Assembly (NCBI GenBank): GCA_944319815.1
Contig: CALUEX010000020.1
Span: 1 to 46,851 of the forward strand
DNA: 46,851 nucleotides
Origin: an uncultured Prevotella sp.
GTDB lineage: Bacteria > Bacteroidota > Bacteroidia > Bacteroidales > Bacteroidaceae
Reading direction: 5' to 3'
Shown piece by piece: positions 30,782 to 39,552 of the stretch (the stretch's first letter is position 1; each line of letters opens with the position of its first letter). The notes beneath the pieces are model-generated. The model was not told where the DNA came from. It worked only from the letters and a program-made list of their open reading frames with translations, and made no database searches. Position numbers and translations under genes: made by a program.

Positions 30782-31669
30782 ATGAATACAGACATAATCG
30801 TAGGACTGGGCGAGGCGTTATGGGACGTCCTGCCCGAAGGAAAGAAACTCGGCGGTGCGCCCGCCAACTTCGCGTATCATGCGGGGCAGTTCGGCTTCCG
30901 CTCGATGGCCGTCAGCGCGGTAGGCGATGACAAGTTAGGTGACGAGACCATTGCCGCCCTCGACGGGAAGGGGCTTGACTACCACATGGCCCGCGTGCCT
31001 TACCCTACCGGGACGGTGCAGGTGACGCTTGACGAAAGCGGCATACCGACTTACAATATACGCGAGAACGTGGCCTGGGACAACATACCCTTCACGCTGG
31101 GGCTTGAGGAGATTGCCCGCAACTGCCGAGCCGTGTGCTTCGGTTCGCTGGCCCAGCGCAACGTGGTTTCGCGCGAGACAATCCACAAGTTTCTCGACAC
31201 GATGCCCGACGACGGCATCCGCCTGAAAATCTTTGACGTCAACCTGCGCCAGAATTTCTATAACGAGGACATTCTCTGTGACTCCCTCAAGCGGTGCAAC
31301 GTGCTTAAAATCAACGACGAGGAGCTGGTCATCATAGGCCGTATGTTCGGCTACCCCGGACTTGATATGCGCAACAAGTGCTGGCTCATCCTCGGCAAGT
31401 ACAACCTTGATATGCTCGTGCTGACGTGCGGCGTTAACGGCAGTTACGTGTTCACGCCGGGCCACGTGTCGTTCCAGGAGACGCCGCGCGTCGAGGTCGC
31501 CGATACCGTTGGCGCGGGCGACTCGTTCACGGGGGCGTTCTGTGCGGGCATATTGAAGGGGCTGCCCGTGCCCGACGCCCACAGGCTGGCCGTTGACGTG
31601 TCGGCATACGTGTGCACGCAGAGCGGTGCGATGCCTATGCTGCCGGCGAGTCTCGTGAGCCGCATATAA
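30782..31669 (+). CDS. PfkB-family fructokinase
   Basis: This 295-residue cytoplasmic sugar kinase has the ribokinase-family marks: GLGEALWDVLPEGKKLGGAPANFAYH (N-terminal GGAPAN sugar-binding motif), FDVNLRQNFY, VLKINDEEL, and the C-terminal ATP/catalytic motif DTVGAGDSFTGAF (catalytic Asp247). It would phosphorylate fructose imported by the upstream MFS protein, feeding glycolysis. It is the last gene of the fructan operon, followed by a palindrome and a strong terminator. Confidence 0.94.
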   Translation: MNTDIIVGLGEALWDVLPEGKKLGGAPANFAYHAGQFGFRSMAVSAVGDDKLGDETIAALDGKGLDYHMARVPYPTGTVQVTLDESGIPTYNIRENVAWDNIPFTLGLEEIARNCRAVCFGSLAQRNVVSRETIHKFLDTMPDDGIRLKIFDVNLRQNFYNEDILCDSLKRCNVLKINDEELVIIGRMFGYPGLDMRNKCWLILGKYNLDMLVLTCGVNGSYVFTPGHVSFQETPRVEVADTVGAGDSFTGAFCAGILKGLPVPDAHRLAVDVSAYVCTQSGAMPMLPASLVSRI

Positions 31670-31672
31670 GCA

Positions 31673-31707
31673 AGCCCCCCTCCCAGCCTCCCCAAGGGGA
31701 GGGGGCT
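31673..31707. repeat. C/G-rich palindrome after fructokinase
   Basis: AGCCCCCC...TCCCC-AA-GGGGA...GGGGGCT folds as a stem of the same repeat family as 30675-30767. It lies between the fructokinase stop and the terminator. Confidence 0.8.
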
Positions 31708-31717
31708 GCATTACGGC

Positions 31718-31744
31718 AAGCGGCATCCTTGTGCCGCTTTTTTT
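31718..31744 (+). terminator. Terminator of the fructan operon
   Basis: AAGCGGCA (31718-31725) pairs with TGCCGCTT (31732-31739) over a 6-nt loop and is followed by a run of T to 31744. Confidence 0.93.
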
Positions 31745-31912
31745 GTGTCCTACGGCCTTGCTGTTAACTATTGGTTTACACTTTTACCATTTCCTGCCTG
31801 TTTTTGCTTGATATTTTATTATCTCCTGATAATCAGTGGCTTATCCATTGTTTTTAGCCTTGGTAAACGTTTATTATTAACCTGTGGTTACGTAAATTAA
31901 TAAAAATTAACA

Positions 31913-31950
31913 GGGGGGGGATTTTTTGTTATTTAATTTTTATAAATTTG
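31913..31950 (+). promoter_or_regulatory. Promoter of the fimbrial operon with G8 tract
   Basis: TAAATTTG (31943-31950) matches the -7 box. Eight consecutive G residues (31913-31920) lie where the -33 region would be, 22 bp upstream. Transcription would start near 31957, giving a leader of about 310 nt before the ATG at 32267. The rest of 31745-31912 is AT-rich with no gene seen. Confidence 0.55.
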
Positions 31951-31975
31951 CTGCACGATAAGAATAATACCCATG

Positions 31976-32022
31976 AAAAGTATATCAGGCGGAGGTTGAT
32001 ACTTTTTAATGCCTGTTCCGCC
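31976..32022 (+). promoter_or_regulatory. Terminator-like hairpin with alternative pairing in fimbrial leader
   Basis: AAAAGTAT (31976-31983) pairs with ATACTTTT (31999-32006) and ends in T residues, like an attenuator about 20-50 nt into the leader. The loop sequence GGCGGA (31988-31993) can instead pair with TCCGCC (32017-32022), and CAGGC (31986-31990) with GCCTG (32011-32015), giving a competing structure. The remaining leader (32023-32266) shows no gene. Confidence 0.4.
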
Positions 32023-32266
32023 CGTGACTTGAGAATATAGATAAGACAATGTAGATAAGATAGAAGCTGAAAATCATTGTAACCGGCACATGAATGGCAA
32101 TATCCGTCCGCTATGCCGATAGATGAAAACTATATACTGATAAGACTATAAACTGATAAGACAAAACAACTAGAGCTTTATTATATGCCGTGGCGCATGG
32201 GCTTTTGTCCATATACCCCGTCGTCTGCGTGTTATACCAGCATAAGAAACAATAAATCCATATATT

Positions 32267-32842
32267 ATGACAAGGAAGTTAATTATATGTGCGGTACTGG
32301 CGATGTCGGCCCTGTCGGCCGCCTACGGGCAGAAAATCGCCCTTAAAACCAACGCCCTTTACTGGGCTACGACAACTCCTAACCTTGGTATTGAGGCGTC
32401 GTTGGGCCGCAAGCACAGCGTGCAGCTGTTCTACGGCCTTAACCCGTGGAAGCAAAGCGGCGGCGACCAAACGAGTCTTCGCCACTGGCTGTTGATGCCG
32501 GAGTACCGCTACTGGTTCTGCCAGAGTTTCAACGGCTGGTTCATCGGTGCACACCTGATGGGCGGCGAGTTCAACATGGCGAGTGTAGATTTGCCATTCG
32601 GAGTGTTCAACGAGCTTGAGGACCACCGCTATGAGGGGTGGTATGCCGGAGGCGGCATCACGGCTGGCTACCAGTGGCCGCTGTCCAAGCATTGGAACAT
32701 AGAGGCATCGCTCGGCATCGGTTACGACTACATCAAGTACGACAAGTTCCGTTGCGGCGAGTGCGGCGAGCGCCTGAAGTCAGACCACACCAACTACTTC
32801 GGCCCTACGAAGCTGGCATTGAGCGTGCTTTACATATTCTAA
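32267..32842 (+). CDS. DUF3575 outer-membrane-like protein of fimbrial locus
   Basis: This 191-residue protein has a signal peptide ending SAAYG, exposing Gln. It has alternating aromatic beta-strand patterns: KTNALYWATTTPNLGIE, HSVQLFYGLNPW, LLMPEYRYWFCQSFNGWFIG, IEASLGIGYDYIKYDKF, ending LALSVLYIF with a terminal Phe. This is the DUF3575 pattern, a small predicted beta-barrel. A CGECG motif near 160 is notable for an exported protein. Such genes commonly open FimA/Mfa1-type fimbrial loci together with a DUF3868 gene, which follows here after 27 bp. A role in outer-membrane assembly of fimbriae is inferred. Confidence 0.8.
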   Translation: MTRKLIICAVLAMSALSAAYGQKIALKTNALYWATTTPNLGIEASLGRKHSVQLFYGLNPWKQSGGDQTSLRHWLLMPEYRYWFCQSFNGWFIGAHLMGGEFNMASVDLPFGVFNELEDHRYEGWYAGGGITAGYQWPLSKHWNIEASLGIGYDYIKYDKFRCGECGERLKSDHTNYFGPTKLALSVLYIF

Positions 32843-32869
32843 AATCAAGAGTTATAAATTTTGTAAGCC

Positions 32870-34270
32870 ATGAACAATAAAAGATACATACCCATCATAG
32901 CCCTGTCCGCGCTTGCCTGCCTTCCCGTCATGTCACAGACGCGCATGGCCAACCGTGGCATAGGCGTCAACGGCGTGAGCGTTACGCGCGCCGGTGGTAA
33001 CGTCGTGCTCGACATGACGCTCAACCTCGACTCGCTCGACCTGCCGACCAACACACGGCTGGTGTACACCCCGGTGCTCAAGACGAAGACCGGCACCGTG
33101 GCCATGCCTGAAATAGTAATCAACGGCCGCCGCCAGCAAATAATGTACGAGCGCGGCGACATGAAGGGCGACGTTGACGAGCGTGCCTTAGTGGTGCGCC
33201 GACGCAACGGCAAGCCCCAGAGCGTTGACTACCAAGGCTCTGCGCCACTCGCAACCTCAATATCCGACTATGACGTGGAGATACAGGAAGACCTTTGCGG
33301 CTGCGGCGACAGCATCAACGGCGAGACTTACCTGCTGAAGCGCACGCGCAAGCCGCTTATGGCATTTGTCCGTCCCGCGGCCGAGGCCCGCAAGGAAAGG
33401 CATATTGACAAGACGGCCTATATCGACTTCCCCGTTGACCGCATAGAGCTGCACGCCGACTACCGCCGCAACCCCTCGGAGCTTGACAGCATAGTCAACA
33501 CGATAACGATGGTAAAGGAAGACCGCAACCTGACCATCAGCGGCATAGACATCCACGGCTACGCATCGCCCGAGAGTCCTTACGACCACAACGACTACCT
33601 GGCGCGCGAACGTGCCAAGACGCTGAAGGACTATGTGCGCAACCTCGTCAACCTTGACGACGCACTGTTCAGCGTGTCGCACACGGCGGAGAACTGGGAC
33701 GGCCTCGTTACCTACATACGCGAGAGCAACCTCGACAACAAGGACGCCATACTCGGCATCATCGCCGACACGAAGCTCACGCCCGATGCAAGGGAGTGGA
33801 AAATCAAGCGCGACTACCCGAAGGACTACCGCTTCATGCTCGACACATGGTATCCGGCGCTGCGCCGTTCAGACTACCGCATCAACTACACCGTCCGCCC
33901 GTTCAACGTTGACGAGGCTAAGGAAATCATCCGCACGAAGCCACAGCAGCTGTCGCTCGAGGAGATGTTCCTCGTGGCACAGACCTACGAGCCGGGCTCG
34001 GCAGAGTTTAACGAGGTGATGGAGGTTGCCGTGCGTATGTACCCGTCTGACGAGACGGCCAACCTTAACGCTGCCTGCACGCGCCTTAACGCCGGTGACG
34101 TTGACGGCGCGAAGCCTTACCTCGACAAGGCTGGCGACAGCCCACAGGCTGTAAACGCACGTGCGGCATACGCCTACTTGACAGGCAACTATGACGAGGC
34201 GGCCCGCCTCTACCGCCAGGCTGCTGACGCCGGCGTGGCCGAGGCAAAGACGAACCTCGATAATATGTAA
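32870..34270 (+). CDS. DUF3868 protein with OmpA-like and TPR parts
   Basis: This 466-residue protein has a signal peptide ending LPVMS, exposing Gln. An N-terminal beta domain (about 25-170, DUF3868; VVLDMTLNLDSLDLPTNTRL) is followed by an OmpA-like domain (about 190-290; TISGIDIHGYASPESPYDHN, LARERAKTLKDYV). The C-terminal third has TPR-like helices (LNAACTRLNAGDVDGAKPYL, YLTGNYDEAARLYRQAADAG). The OmpA-like part may bind peptidoglycan and position the fimbrial assembly apparatus. It is cotranscribed with DUF3575 and lies 46 bp before the major fimbrillin gene. Confidence 0.82.
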   Translation: MNNKRYIPIIALSALACLPVMSQTRMANRGIGVNGVSVTRAGGNVVLDMTLNLDSLDLPTNTRLVYTPVLKTKTGTVAMPEIVINGRRQQIMYERGDMKGDVDERALVVRRRNGKPQSVDYQGSAPLATSISDYDVEIQEDLCGCGDSINGETYLLKRTRKPLMAFVRPAAEARKERHIDKTAYIDFPVDRIELHADYRRNPSELDSIVNTITMVKEDRNLTISGIDIHGYASPESPYDHNDYLARERAKTLKDYVRNLVNLDDALFSVSHTAENWDGLVTYIRESNLDNKDAILGIIADTKLTPDAREWKIKRDYPKDYRFMLDTWYPALRRSDYRINYTVRPFNVDEAKEIIRTKPQQLSLEEMFLVAQTYEPGSAEFNEVMEVAVRMYPSDETANLNAACTRLNAGDVDGAKPYLDKAGDSPQAVNARAAYAYLTGNYDEAARLYRQAADAGVAEAKTNLDNM

Positions 34271-34316
34271 AAATTTTAACCAACCATATTATTATATTAA
34301 TTTAATTTTTTTAGAG

Positions 34317-36071
34317 ATGAAAAAGTTTAAGTTTTTCTCCTTAGCATTTGCAGCGCTCATGCTTGGAGCATGTTCAAGCGACGACATTGCAGAAGGGCCG
34401 CAGTCAGGTCCTGAATGGAATGCCGAGGGACAGGGCTACATCAACCTTGCCGTCAACCTCCCGTCGCAGCCGGCAAGCCGCGTCAATGACGAATATGACG
34501 ACGGCACGCCCGAAGAGTATGACGTTAAGGACGCTACGCTCATCCTGTTCAGTGATGGCAAAGTTAACAGTGCCTATAGCATGGACCTTAACTTCGCATT
34601 AGACGGTTCCAGCGACAACATCACTACCACGGCGAGGATAACGCAGCAAATCAACAGCATGACGGGTACAATCGAGGCTCTCGTTGTGCTCAACAACAAC
34701 GGCGTGTTCACCGTTGGAGAGAAAGGCGCGTTGACCGTCGGAGAAACAGATGTCCGCGGAATGTCTCTCGACGAGCTGAACAAGGCTATCAGCGACAACA
34801 TCGGCACCAACAGGAACTGGCACAAAAACGGTTTCCTGATGTCGAACGCAGTGCTGGCTACGGCTCCCGGCGGAGCTAACGCTTCTACAGGTTCAGCCAA
34901 GACTCTCGTGCCCATCGATGCTAAAAAAATCTACGACACGGAGGCTGAGGCAAGCAACAACCCCGCCGCCAACATCTACGTTGAGCGCGCAGAGGCAAAG
35001 GTTACCGTTACCAACAGCCTCACCGGTACAACTACCGACGGTTCGAACATGGCTTATGAGATAGACGGCTGGTGCCTCGACAACACCAACAACACAAGCA
35101 AGCTCGTGCGCACCGTCAACGGCTTCAACACATGGAAGGGATTGGCATCTAACGCAGTTACTGCGCCCGCAGATTTGTATCGCTTCGTAGGCTCGACACC
35201 CGTAGGCACGAATGTTGCCGGTAATGCCGGTAACGAGACTTACTACCGCATATACTGGGGCGACGACTACAACTACACCGCAACCGGAGCTGGCGCTCTC
35301 ACTACCGTTGGTGGCCAGACAGTTGCAGACGGCAGCCTGATAAGTGACATTGACGGCAACACACCGCAGTACTGCTTCGAGAACACCACAAACCTTGAAA
35401 CCATGCTTGAGAACAACTGCACCCGCGTAGTGGTAAAGGCTTCGTTCAATGGCGGCAAGCCGTTCTATACAGTTGACGGCGACAGGGCTACAGTTTGGAC
35501 TGCCGAGGATGCGGAAGCCGAGGCTGCAGAGCGCATCGTGGCTGACCTTGCTTTCCAGGCTTGGGCACGTACTAATGTACAGGCAGGACAAGACCTCTTG
35601 TCAACCGACCTCGAGGTAACTCTTTCTAACACAGCAGGAGACGCTACGGTTACAGCCGTTACTCTGAAGGAAGCAGGACAGGCTAAGCTGAACGCAGATG
35701 CAGACTTCGCTACGGCAAATGCCGTTGACCTTGGCAACGAGAACATCGACCTGAAGTATTACGACAACGGCGAGGCTTATTACTCTGTATGGGTAAGCCA
35801 CTTCGGCGAGGACGGCACACCGTGGAACGGTGACGAGGAAGATACTCCTTCGGCTGGTAACGTCTATCCCGGTGGCGACCAGAACTATCTCGGACGCTGG
35901 GGTATGCTGCGCAACAACTGGTATGAGGTTGAGCTTACCGGTATCAGGAGCCTTGGCGAGCCTACCGTATCAAAGGCTACCGGCGATACCATCGATAAGC
36001 TCGAGAGCTTCATCTCTGCTCGCATCAACGTCCTCTCTTGGACAAAGCGTGAACAGAGTGCAGAACTGTAA
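34317..36071 (+). CDS. Mfa1-family fimbrillin, probable major fimbrial subunit
   Basis: This 584-residue lipoprotein precursor (ALMLGAC, Cys19) starts at MKKFKFFSLAFAALMLGAC; the frame's upstream extension overlaps the DUF3868 gene. An N-terminal strand YINLAVNLPSQPASR ends at Arg55, a candidate protease cleavage site. The fimbrillin body follows, and the C-terminus reads GRWGMLRNNWYEVELTGI then INVLSWTKREQSAEL, the Mfa1-type terminal strands. Subunits of this type are exported as lipoproteins, cleaved at Arg and polymerised by strand exchange. Hairpins directly after the stop could make this the most abundant product. Codon use looks smoother and more GTT/GCT-rich than its neighbours, as for a highly expressed gene. 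Confidence 0.85.
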   Translation: MKKFKFFSLAFAALMLGACSSDDIAEGPQSGPEWNAEGQGYINLAVNLPSQPASRVNDEYDDGTPEEYDVKDATLILFSDGKVNSAYSMDLNFALDGSSDNITTTARITQQINSMTGTIEALVVLNNNGVFTVGEKGALTVGETDVRGMSLDELNKAISDNIGTNRNWHKNGFLMSNAVLATAPGGANASTGSAKTLVPIDAKKIYDTEAEASNNPAANIYVERAEAKVTVTNSLTGTTTDGSNMAYEIDGWCLDNTNNTSKLVRTVNGFNTWKGLASNAVTAPADLYRFVGSTPVGTNVAGNAGNETYYRIYWGDDYNYTATGAGALTTVGGQTVADGSLISDIDGNTPQYCFENTTNLETMLENNCTRVVVKASFNGGKPFYTVDGDRATVWTAEDAEAEAAERIVADLAFQAWARTNVQAGQDLLSTDLEVTLSNTAGDATVTAVTLKEAGQAKLNADADFATANAVDLGNENIDLKYYDNGEAYYSVWVSHFGEDGTPWNGDEEDTPSAGNVYPGGDQNYLGRWGMLRNNWYEVELTGIRSLGEPTVSKATGDTIDKLESFISARINVLSWTKREQSAEL

Positions 36072-36129
36072 AAACGAACTTTTAGAAACAATTTTTTATA
36101 TATAATACAACTATCATTCCAATTTTTGT

Positions 36130-36158
36130 CTTGGCGGCGTCGTGATGACGCTGCCAAG
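36130..36158 (+). terminator. Hairpin after the major fimbrillin gene (attenuator candidate)
   Basis: CTTGGCGGCGTC (36130-36141) pairs with GACGCTGCCAAG (36147-36158), 12 bp with one wobble and a 5-nt loop. No T tract follows, so it may act as an RNA-stabilising 3' hairpin or partial terminator. Confidence 0.65.
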
Positions 36159-36261
36159 ATTTAGAAAAAAGTCCCGGGCGGTATGCCGACGCTGCGGGGA
36201 CGGGGCGGCGCCTTAGGGGCGGCTGCCGGAGACAAGGGCGGGCTGACCCGCCGACAGGCAT

Positions 36262-36281
36262 GGCCGGCAAAGCCGGTTTTT
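36262..36281 (+). terminator. Second hairpin with T tract downstream of fimbrillin
   Basis: CCGGC-AAA-GCCGG (36264-36276) is followed by five T residues. It is short but GC-rich and would reduce read-through from the fimbrillin gene into the anchor gene. The GC-rich stretch 36170-36260 between the two hairpins has no gene. Confidence 0.65.
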
Positions 36282-36322
36282 AAGAGCGAAGACAACGACC
36301 AACGAGGTTGGCACTATATATT

Positions 36323-36424
36323 AAGTGAAGAGTGAAGAGTGAAGAGTGAAAAGTGAAGAACGAAGGTGAAGAACTCATAAGCAAAGCTATTGTCTTAACT
36401 CCTTAACTCCTTAGCTTAACTCCT
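36323..36424. repeat. GTGAAGA heptad repeat and TTAACTCC words
   Basis: GTGAAGA units repeat in tandem from 36323 to 36365. TTAACTCC words fill 36394-36424. The same two word types form the outer and inner layers of the inverted repeat at 5640-5824, here without the matching second arms. Together with the two hairpins this accounts for the 384-bp gap 36072-36455; no promoter is clear. Confidence 0.8.
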
Positions 36425-36455
36425 AAAAAAGAAATAATATAAAAAACATCAAGAT

Positions 36456-37577
36456 ATGAAACGCTTAATACAACATTTGTTCATGTGGGCCGTCATGGCG
36501 GCGGGCACCGGAGTTGTGGCATCTTGCGACATGATGGAGCAAGACCTCACCGACTGTCCCAACGGGCTTTACGTCAGCTTCAAGTATGACTACAACCTGC
36601 AACGCGCCGATATGTTCAACGACCATGTAGGTTCTGTCACCCTCTACATCTTCGACGAGGACGGCAACCTTGTAAAAACACAAGAGGAAAGCAACGTGGG
36701 CGCGTCGATGCCCCTCAGCAGTCCCGGTTACGCCATGCACGTCACCGGCCTGGCTCCCGGCCGCTACCAGTTCATAGCCCTGGCCGGGCAGCGGCCTTAC
36801 GGCGACATGATGCAGACGGGGCGCGCCAAGTTCGTCCGTTCCGACATTTCGGCCGGGGCACCGATGCAGGGCATCGAGATAAACCTTGACAAGGGCGGCG
36901 TGGTGGCCGGCCCCGACGGTGCAAATTATTACTCGGTAGACAACAACTCGCTGCCGCTTGACACCCTGTGGCACGGTATGCTGACGGAGCCGGTGGAGGT
37001 GTACCCCGTGAACAGCAACCGCGCGGCATACGCCACGGTGCCCCTGGTGCGCGACACAAAGCACATCAACGTGGCGCTGCGCGAGGTTGACGACCCAACG
37101 ACGATGGACATAGCCGACTATGATATGTACATCACCGACCACAACTCGCGTATCCTCTGGGACAACTCGCTCGACGAGACCGACCCCGTGATATATACGC
37201 CATACGCCACATGGAACACCGACGACCGCGGCAACGCGCTCGACCCCAACGGCGACGTGCTTGACGGCGTAGGGCGGATAGGCCACGCCGACTTCATGAC
37301 CTCGCGCATCATGTTCCATGACGACGCGGAGAAGGACGGGCACCTCTACATCGTGAACAACAAGACAGGGCGCAAGGTGGTAGACTTCAACCTGCCCGAC
37401 GTGCTGTCGCGCCTCCGCACGAGCGACGAGCTGCACGCCTATTCGGAACAGGAGTTCCTTGACCGCGGCTACGATTACCAGATAACCGTATTCCTGAGGG
37501 GCGGCGAGCTTCAGTACATCAACATCAGCATAAGCGTGCTGGGATGGACCAAGCGCATACAGTTCAACGAGCTGTAA
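36456..37577 (+). CDS. FimB/Mfa2-family fimbrial anchor/assembly lipoprotein
   Basis: This 373-residue lipoprotein (GVVASC, Cys24) has the family N-terminus DLTDCPNGLYVSFKYDYNLQ, then ADMFNDHVGSVTLYIFDEDG and a second beta-sandwich half (about 170-360) ending with ISISVLGWTKRIQFNEL. FimB/Mfa2 proteins anchor the fimbrial base in the outer membrane and limit fibre length. The gene follows the major fimbrillin, the same order as mfa1-mfa2 in Porphyromonas gingivalis. Confidence 0.9.
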   Translation: MKRLIQHLFMWAVMAAGTGVVASCDMMEQDLTDCPNGLYVSFKYDYNLQRADMFNDHVGSVTLYIFDEDGNLVKTQEESNVGASMPLSSPGYAMHVTGLAPGRYQFIALAGQRPYGDMMQTGRAKFVRSDISAGAPMQGIEINLDKGGVVAGPDGANYYSVDNNSLPLDTLWHGMLTEPVEVYPVNSNRAAYATVPLVRDTKHINVALREVDDPTTMDIADYDMYITDHNSRILWDNSLDETDPVIYTPYATWNTDDRGNALDPNGDVLDGVGRIGHADFMTSRIMFHDDAEKDGHLYIVNNKTGRKVVDFNLPDVLSRLRTSDELHAYSEQEFLDRGYDYQITVFLRGGELQYINISISVLGWTKRIQFNEL

Positions 37578-37650
37578 GGAAGGCGGGAAAAGAAAAGGTG
37601 AAAGGGGGAGAAAGACATACGCCTTAACCCTCAAGAAACAGGGCATACGT

Positions 37651-37705
37651 CTTAACTCCTTTAACTCCTTTAACTCCCCAAATTCCCTTAACTCCTTTAA
37701 CTCCT
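37651..37705. repeat. TTAACTCC word repeat
   Basis: Repeated TTAACTCC/TTTAACTCC words lie between the anchor and next fimbrillin genes, with no inverted partner nearby. This is the same family as the arms at 5640-5824. Confidence 0.8.
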
Positions 37706-37718
37706 AAAAAATAAAGTT

Positions 37719-39539
37719 ATGAATTACATAAATAAACTGTTAAGCTCCGCCCTTTGCCTGTCGTTAGCTGCGATGACGGCATCGTGCAGCATGAGCGACG
37801 ACATGGAGTGTCCTCCTGACGGGCCGCAGCAAGGCGGAGGCAAGGCATATATACAGCTCAGCTTCAGTATGGCCGGCGCACAGGGTACGCGAGCCAACCC
37901 GAATGGCGGTGAAGACGGCGACGGTGAGGAACAAGGTCAGCAATCTGAGAATGAAATAAAGACTGCCGTAGCCTTTCTGTTCGCCGGGAACGTAACCGTC
38001 AACGGGTCGGCTTCTACGCCCGTCACCCCCGTCTACTTCAGCACGGTGACGCCCAGTCCCGACGGACAGGGCAAGCCGCTGTACGTAACCGAGACGAAGC
38101 AGGCCGACGTTGATACGGGCGAATACAACCTCATCGTGGTGGCTAACCCCGGCGACGACCACTGGTGGGAGACCGTCTCGCCACTTTACCTCGGTGATGT
38201 GCGCGACCATATACAGAAAACGGCATGGAAGGCCACCACTAATGCCGATGGCACCACCGCCTACACAGACTTCCTCATGTCGTCTGCCGCCGAACCTACA
38301 CAGACGCTCAAACTTGAAAACTCCTCGGAGGAAGACCCCGCCACCACCACCGTTGACGTAGAACGCATGGCGGCGCGCGTCGATTACAGAGCCGATGGCA
38401 AATTTGATATAAAGGATGCCAATTATGCGGATGCGTCGGTGACAATCCTCGGCGCAACCATCATTAACGATTTTAATGCAGGTTCATACCTCATTAAGCG
38501 GGTGTCTGAAAACCCGACGAAGAAGACAGGCAGCGACGTTACCTATTTCGGCATTGAGGAAACGGGAGTGGACGGACAGCCTACCAACTATGTCATAGAC
38601 CCATGGACAGCAGAGAAAAACTCAACCAACGCAGACCTCGATAATAATGACTCGTTCACCACTATTGACGGCAAACCGGTGAATGCCGCCGGGCTTTATG
38701 TTGACGGCAGCTACCTGTATTCAGGTTCTGAAGACCCAGAGTGGTGGAGCACCCGCATGACAGCCGGAACTCCTATAACCGACCCTGAGGACAACAAGGA
38801 ATGGCAGCGCGTAGGCTATACCCTTGAAAACACCACGGCGCAAGACCAGACGGCCAAGACCTACAACACGGGCCTGGCATTCCAGGCACAGTTCAATCCG
38901 GGAAGCGCTCTTGCCGGATATGAACCTGGACATACGTTCTTCCGTTATGGCGACGGGCTTTACACGTCGCTCACGGCAATGATGGGCCAGCTTAATGAAC
39001 AGACCGACTTCGCTGCCTACTTCAACGCTGCGGTTGAAAACCTGAAGAGCGGGACGTGGGCAGACGTTACGGCGTTCTGTGATGCTCTGTCGTATGACCC
39101 CGTAGGCCTTGCTGCCTACTTCACCGGCTTGCAGGGCGACGCCCAAGGCACAGACGCGGTAGGCACAACCCTCGACAACGTAACGTGGACGGCATTCCTT
39201 GCCACGCTCGGCGTTAACGAGAGCGACCTCACCGACCCGCAAATCAACCAAGGCAGCGTAACCGACACACGCGCACGGTTGTACGCCAGCAGCAACGGCC
39301 TTCTGCGCACATATTACAAAGGCCTGTGCTACTATATATGGTGGTTGCGCCACAGCAACGACGATAGCGACGTGTCAAACGGAAAGATGGAGTACGCCGT
39401 TGTGCGTAATAATATATATAAGGTGGGAGTCAGCAGCGTGGCGTCAATCGGCGGTGATGTGCCTGACGACACGGAAATCATGGCCCATGTCTATGTGAAA
39501 GACTGGGTGCTGCTTCGTGAAGAGACCCTGCCAATGTAA
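37719..39539 (+). CDS. Second Mfa1-like fimbrillin lipoprotein (accessory subunit)
   Basis: This 606-residue lipoprotein (LAAMTASC, Cys23) has ECPPDGP right after the lipid site, then the strand AYIQLSFSMAGAQGTR ending at Arg58, a position equivalent to Arg55 of the first fimbrillin. An acidic Gly/Glu-rich linker follows (59-80). The body and C-terminus (MEYAVVRNNIYKVGVSSVAS, VYVKDWVLLREETLPM) match Mfa1-type fimbrillins. It is probably an accessory or tip-proximal subunit comparable in place to Mfa3/Mfa4, but an alternative major subunit is possible. It is followed after 13 bp by the next subunit gene. Confidence 0.8.
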   Translation: MNYINKLLSSALCLSLAAMTASCSMSDDMECPPDGPQQGGGKAYIQLSFSMAGAQGTRANPNGGEDGDGEEQGQQSENEIKTAVAFLFAGNVTVNGSASTPVTPVYFSTVTPSPDGQGKPLYVTETKQADVDTGEYNLIVVANPGDDHWWETVSPLYLGDVRDHIQKTAWKATTNADGTTAYTDFLMSSAAEPTQTLKLENSSEEDPATTTVDVERMAARVDYRADGKFDIKDANYADASVTILGATIINDFNAGSYLIKRVSENPTKKTGSDVTYFGIEETGVDGQPTNYVIDPWTAEKNSTNADLDNNDSFTTIDGKPVNAAGLYVDGSYLYSGSEDPEWWSTRMTAGTPITDPEDNKEWQRVGYTLENTTAQDQTAKTYNTGLAFQAQFNPGSALAGYEPGHTFFRYGDGLYTSLTAMMGQLNEQTDFAAYFNAAVENLKSGTWADVTAFCDALSYDPVGLAAYFTGLQGDAQGTDAVGTTLDNVTWTAFLATLGVNESDLTDPQINQGSVTDTRARLYASSNGLLRTYYKGLCYYIWWLRHSNDDSDVSNGKMEYAVVRNNIYKVGVSSVASIGGDVPDDTEIMAHVYVKDWVLLREETLPM

Positions 39540-39552
39540 CGAACCGTAAAAC

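Noticed and set aside
31745-31912. Invertible promoter upstream of the fimbrial operon
   Set aside because: I looked for flanking inverted repeats of recombinase-site type around 31745-32260 and found no convincing pair, nor an integrase gene nearby.
36465-37646. 393-codon antisense frame across the Mfa2-like gene
   Set aside because: Shadow frame; the plus strand has lipobox and FimB/Mfa2 motifs.
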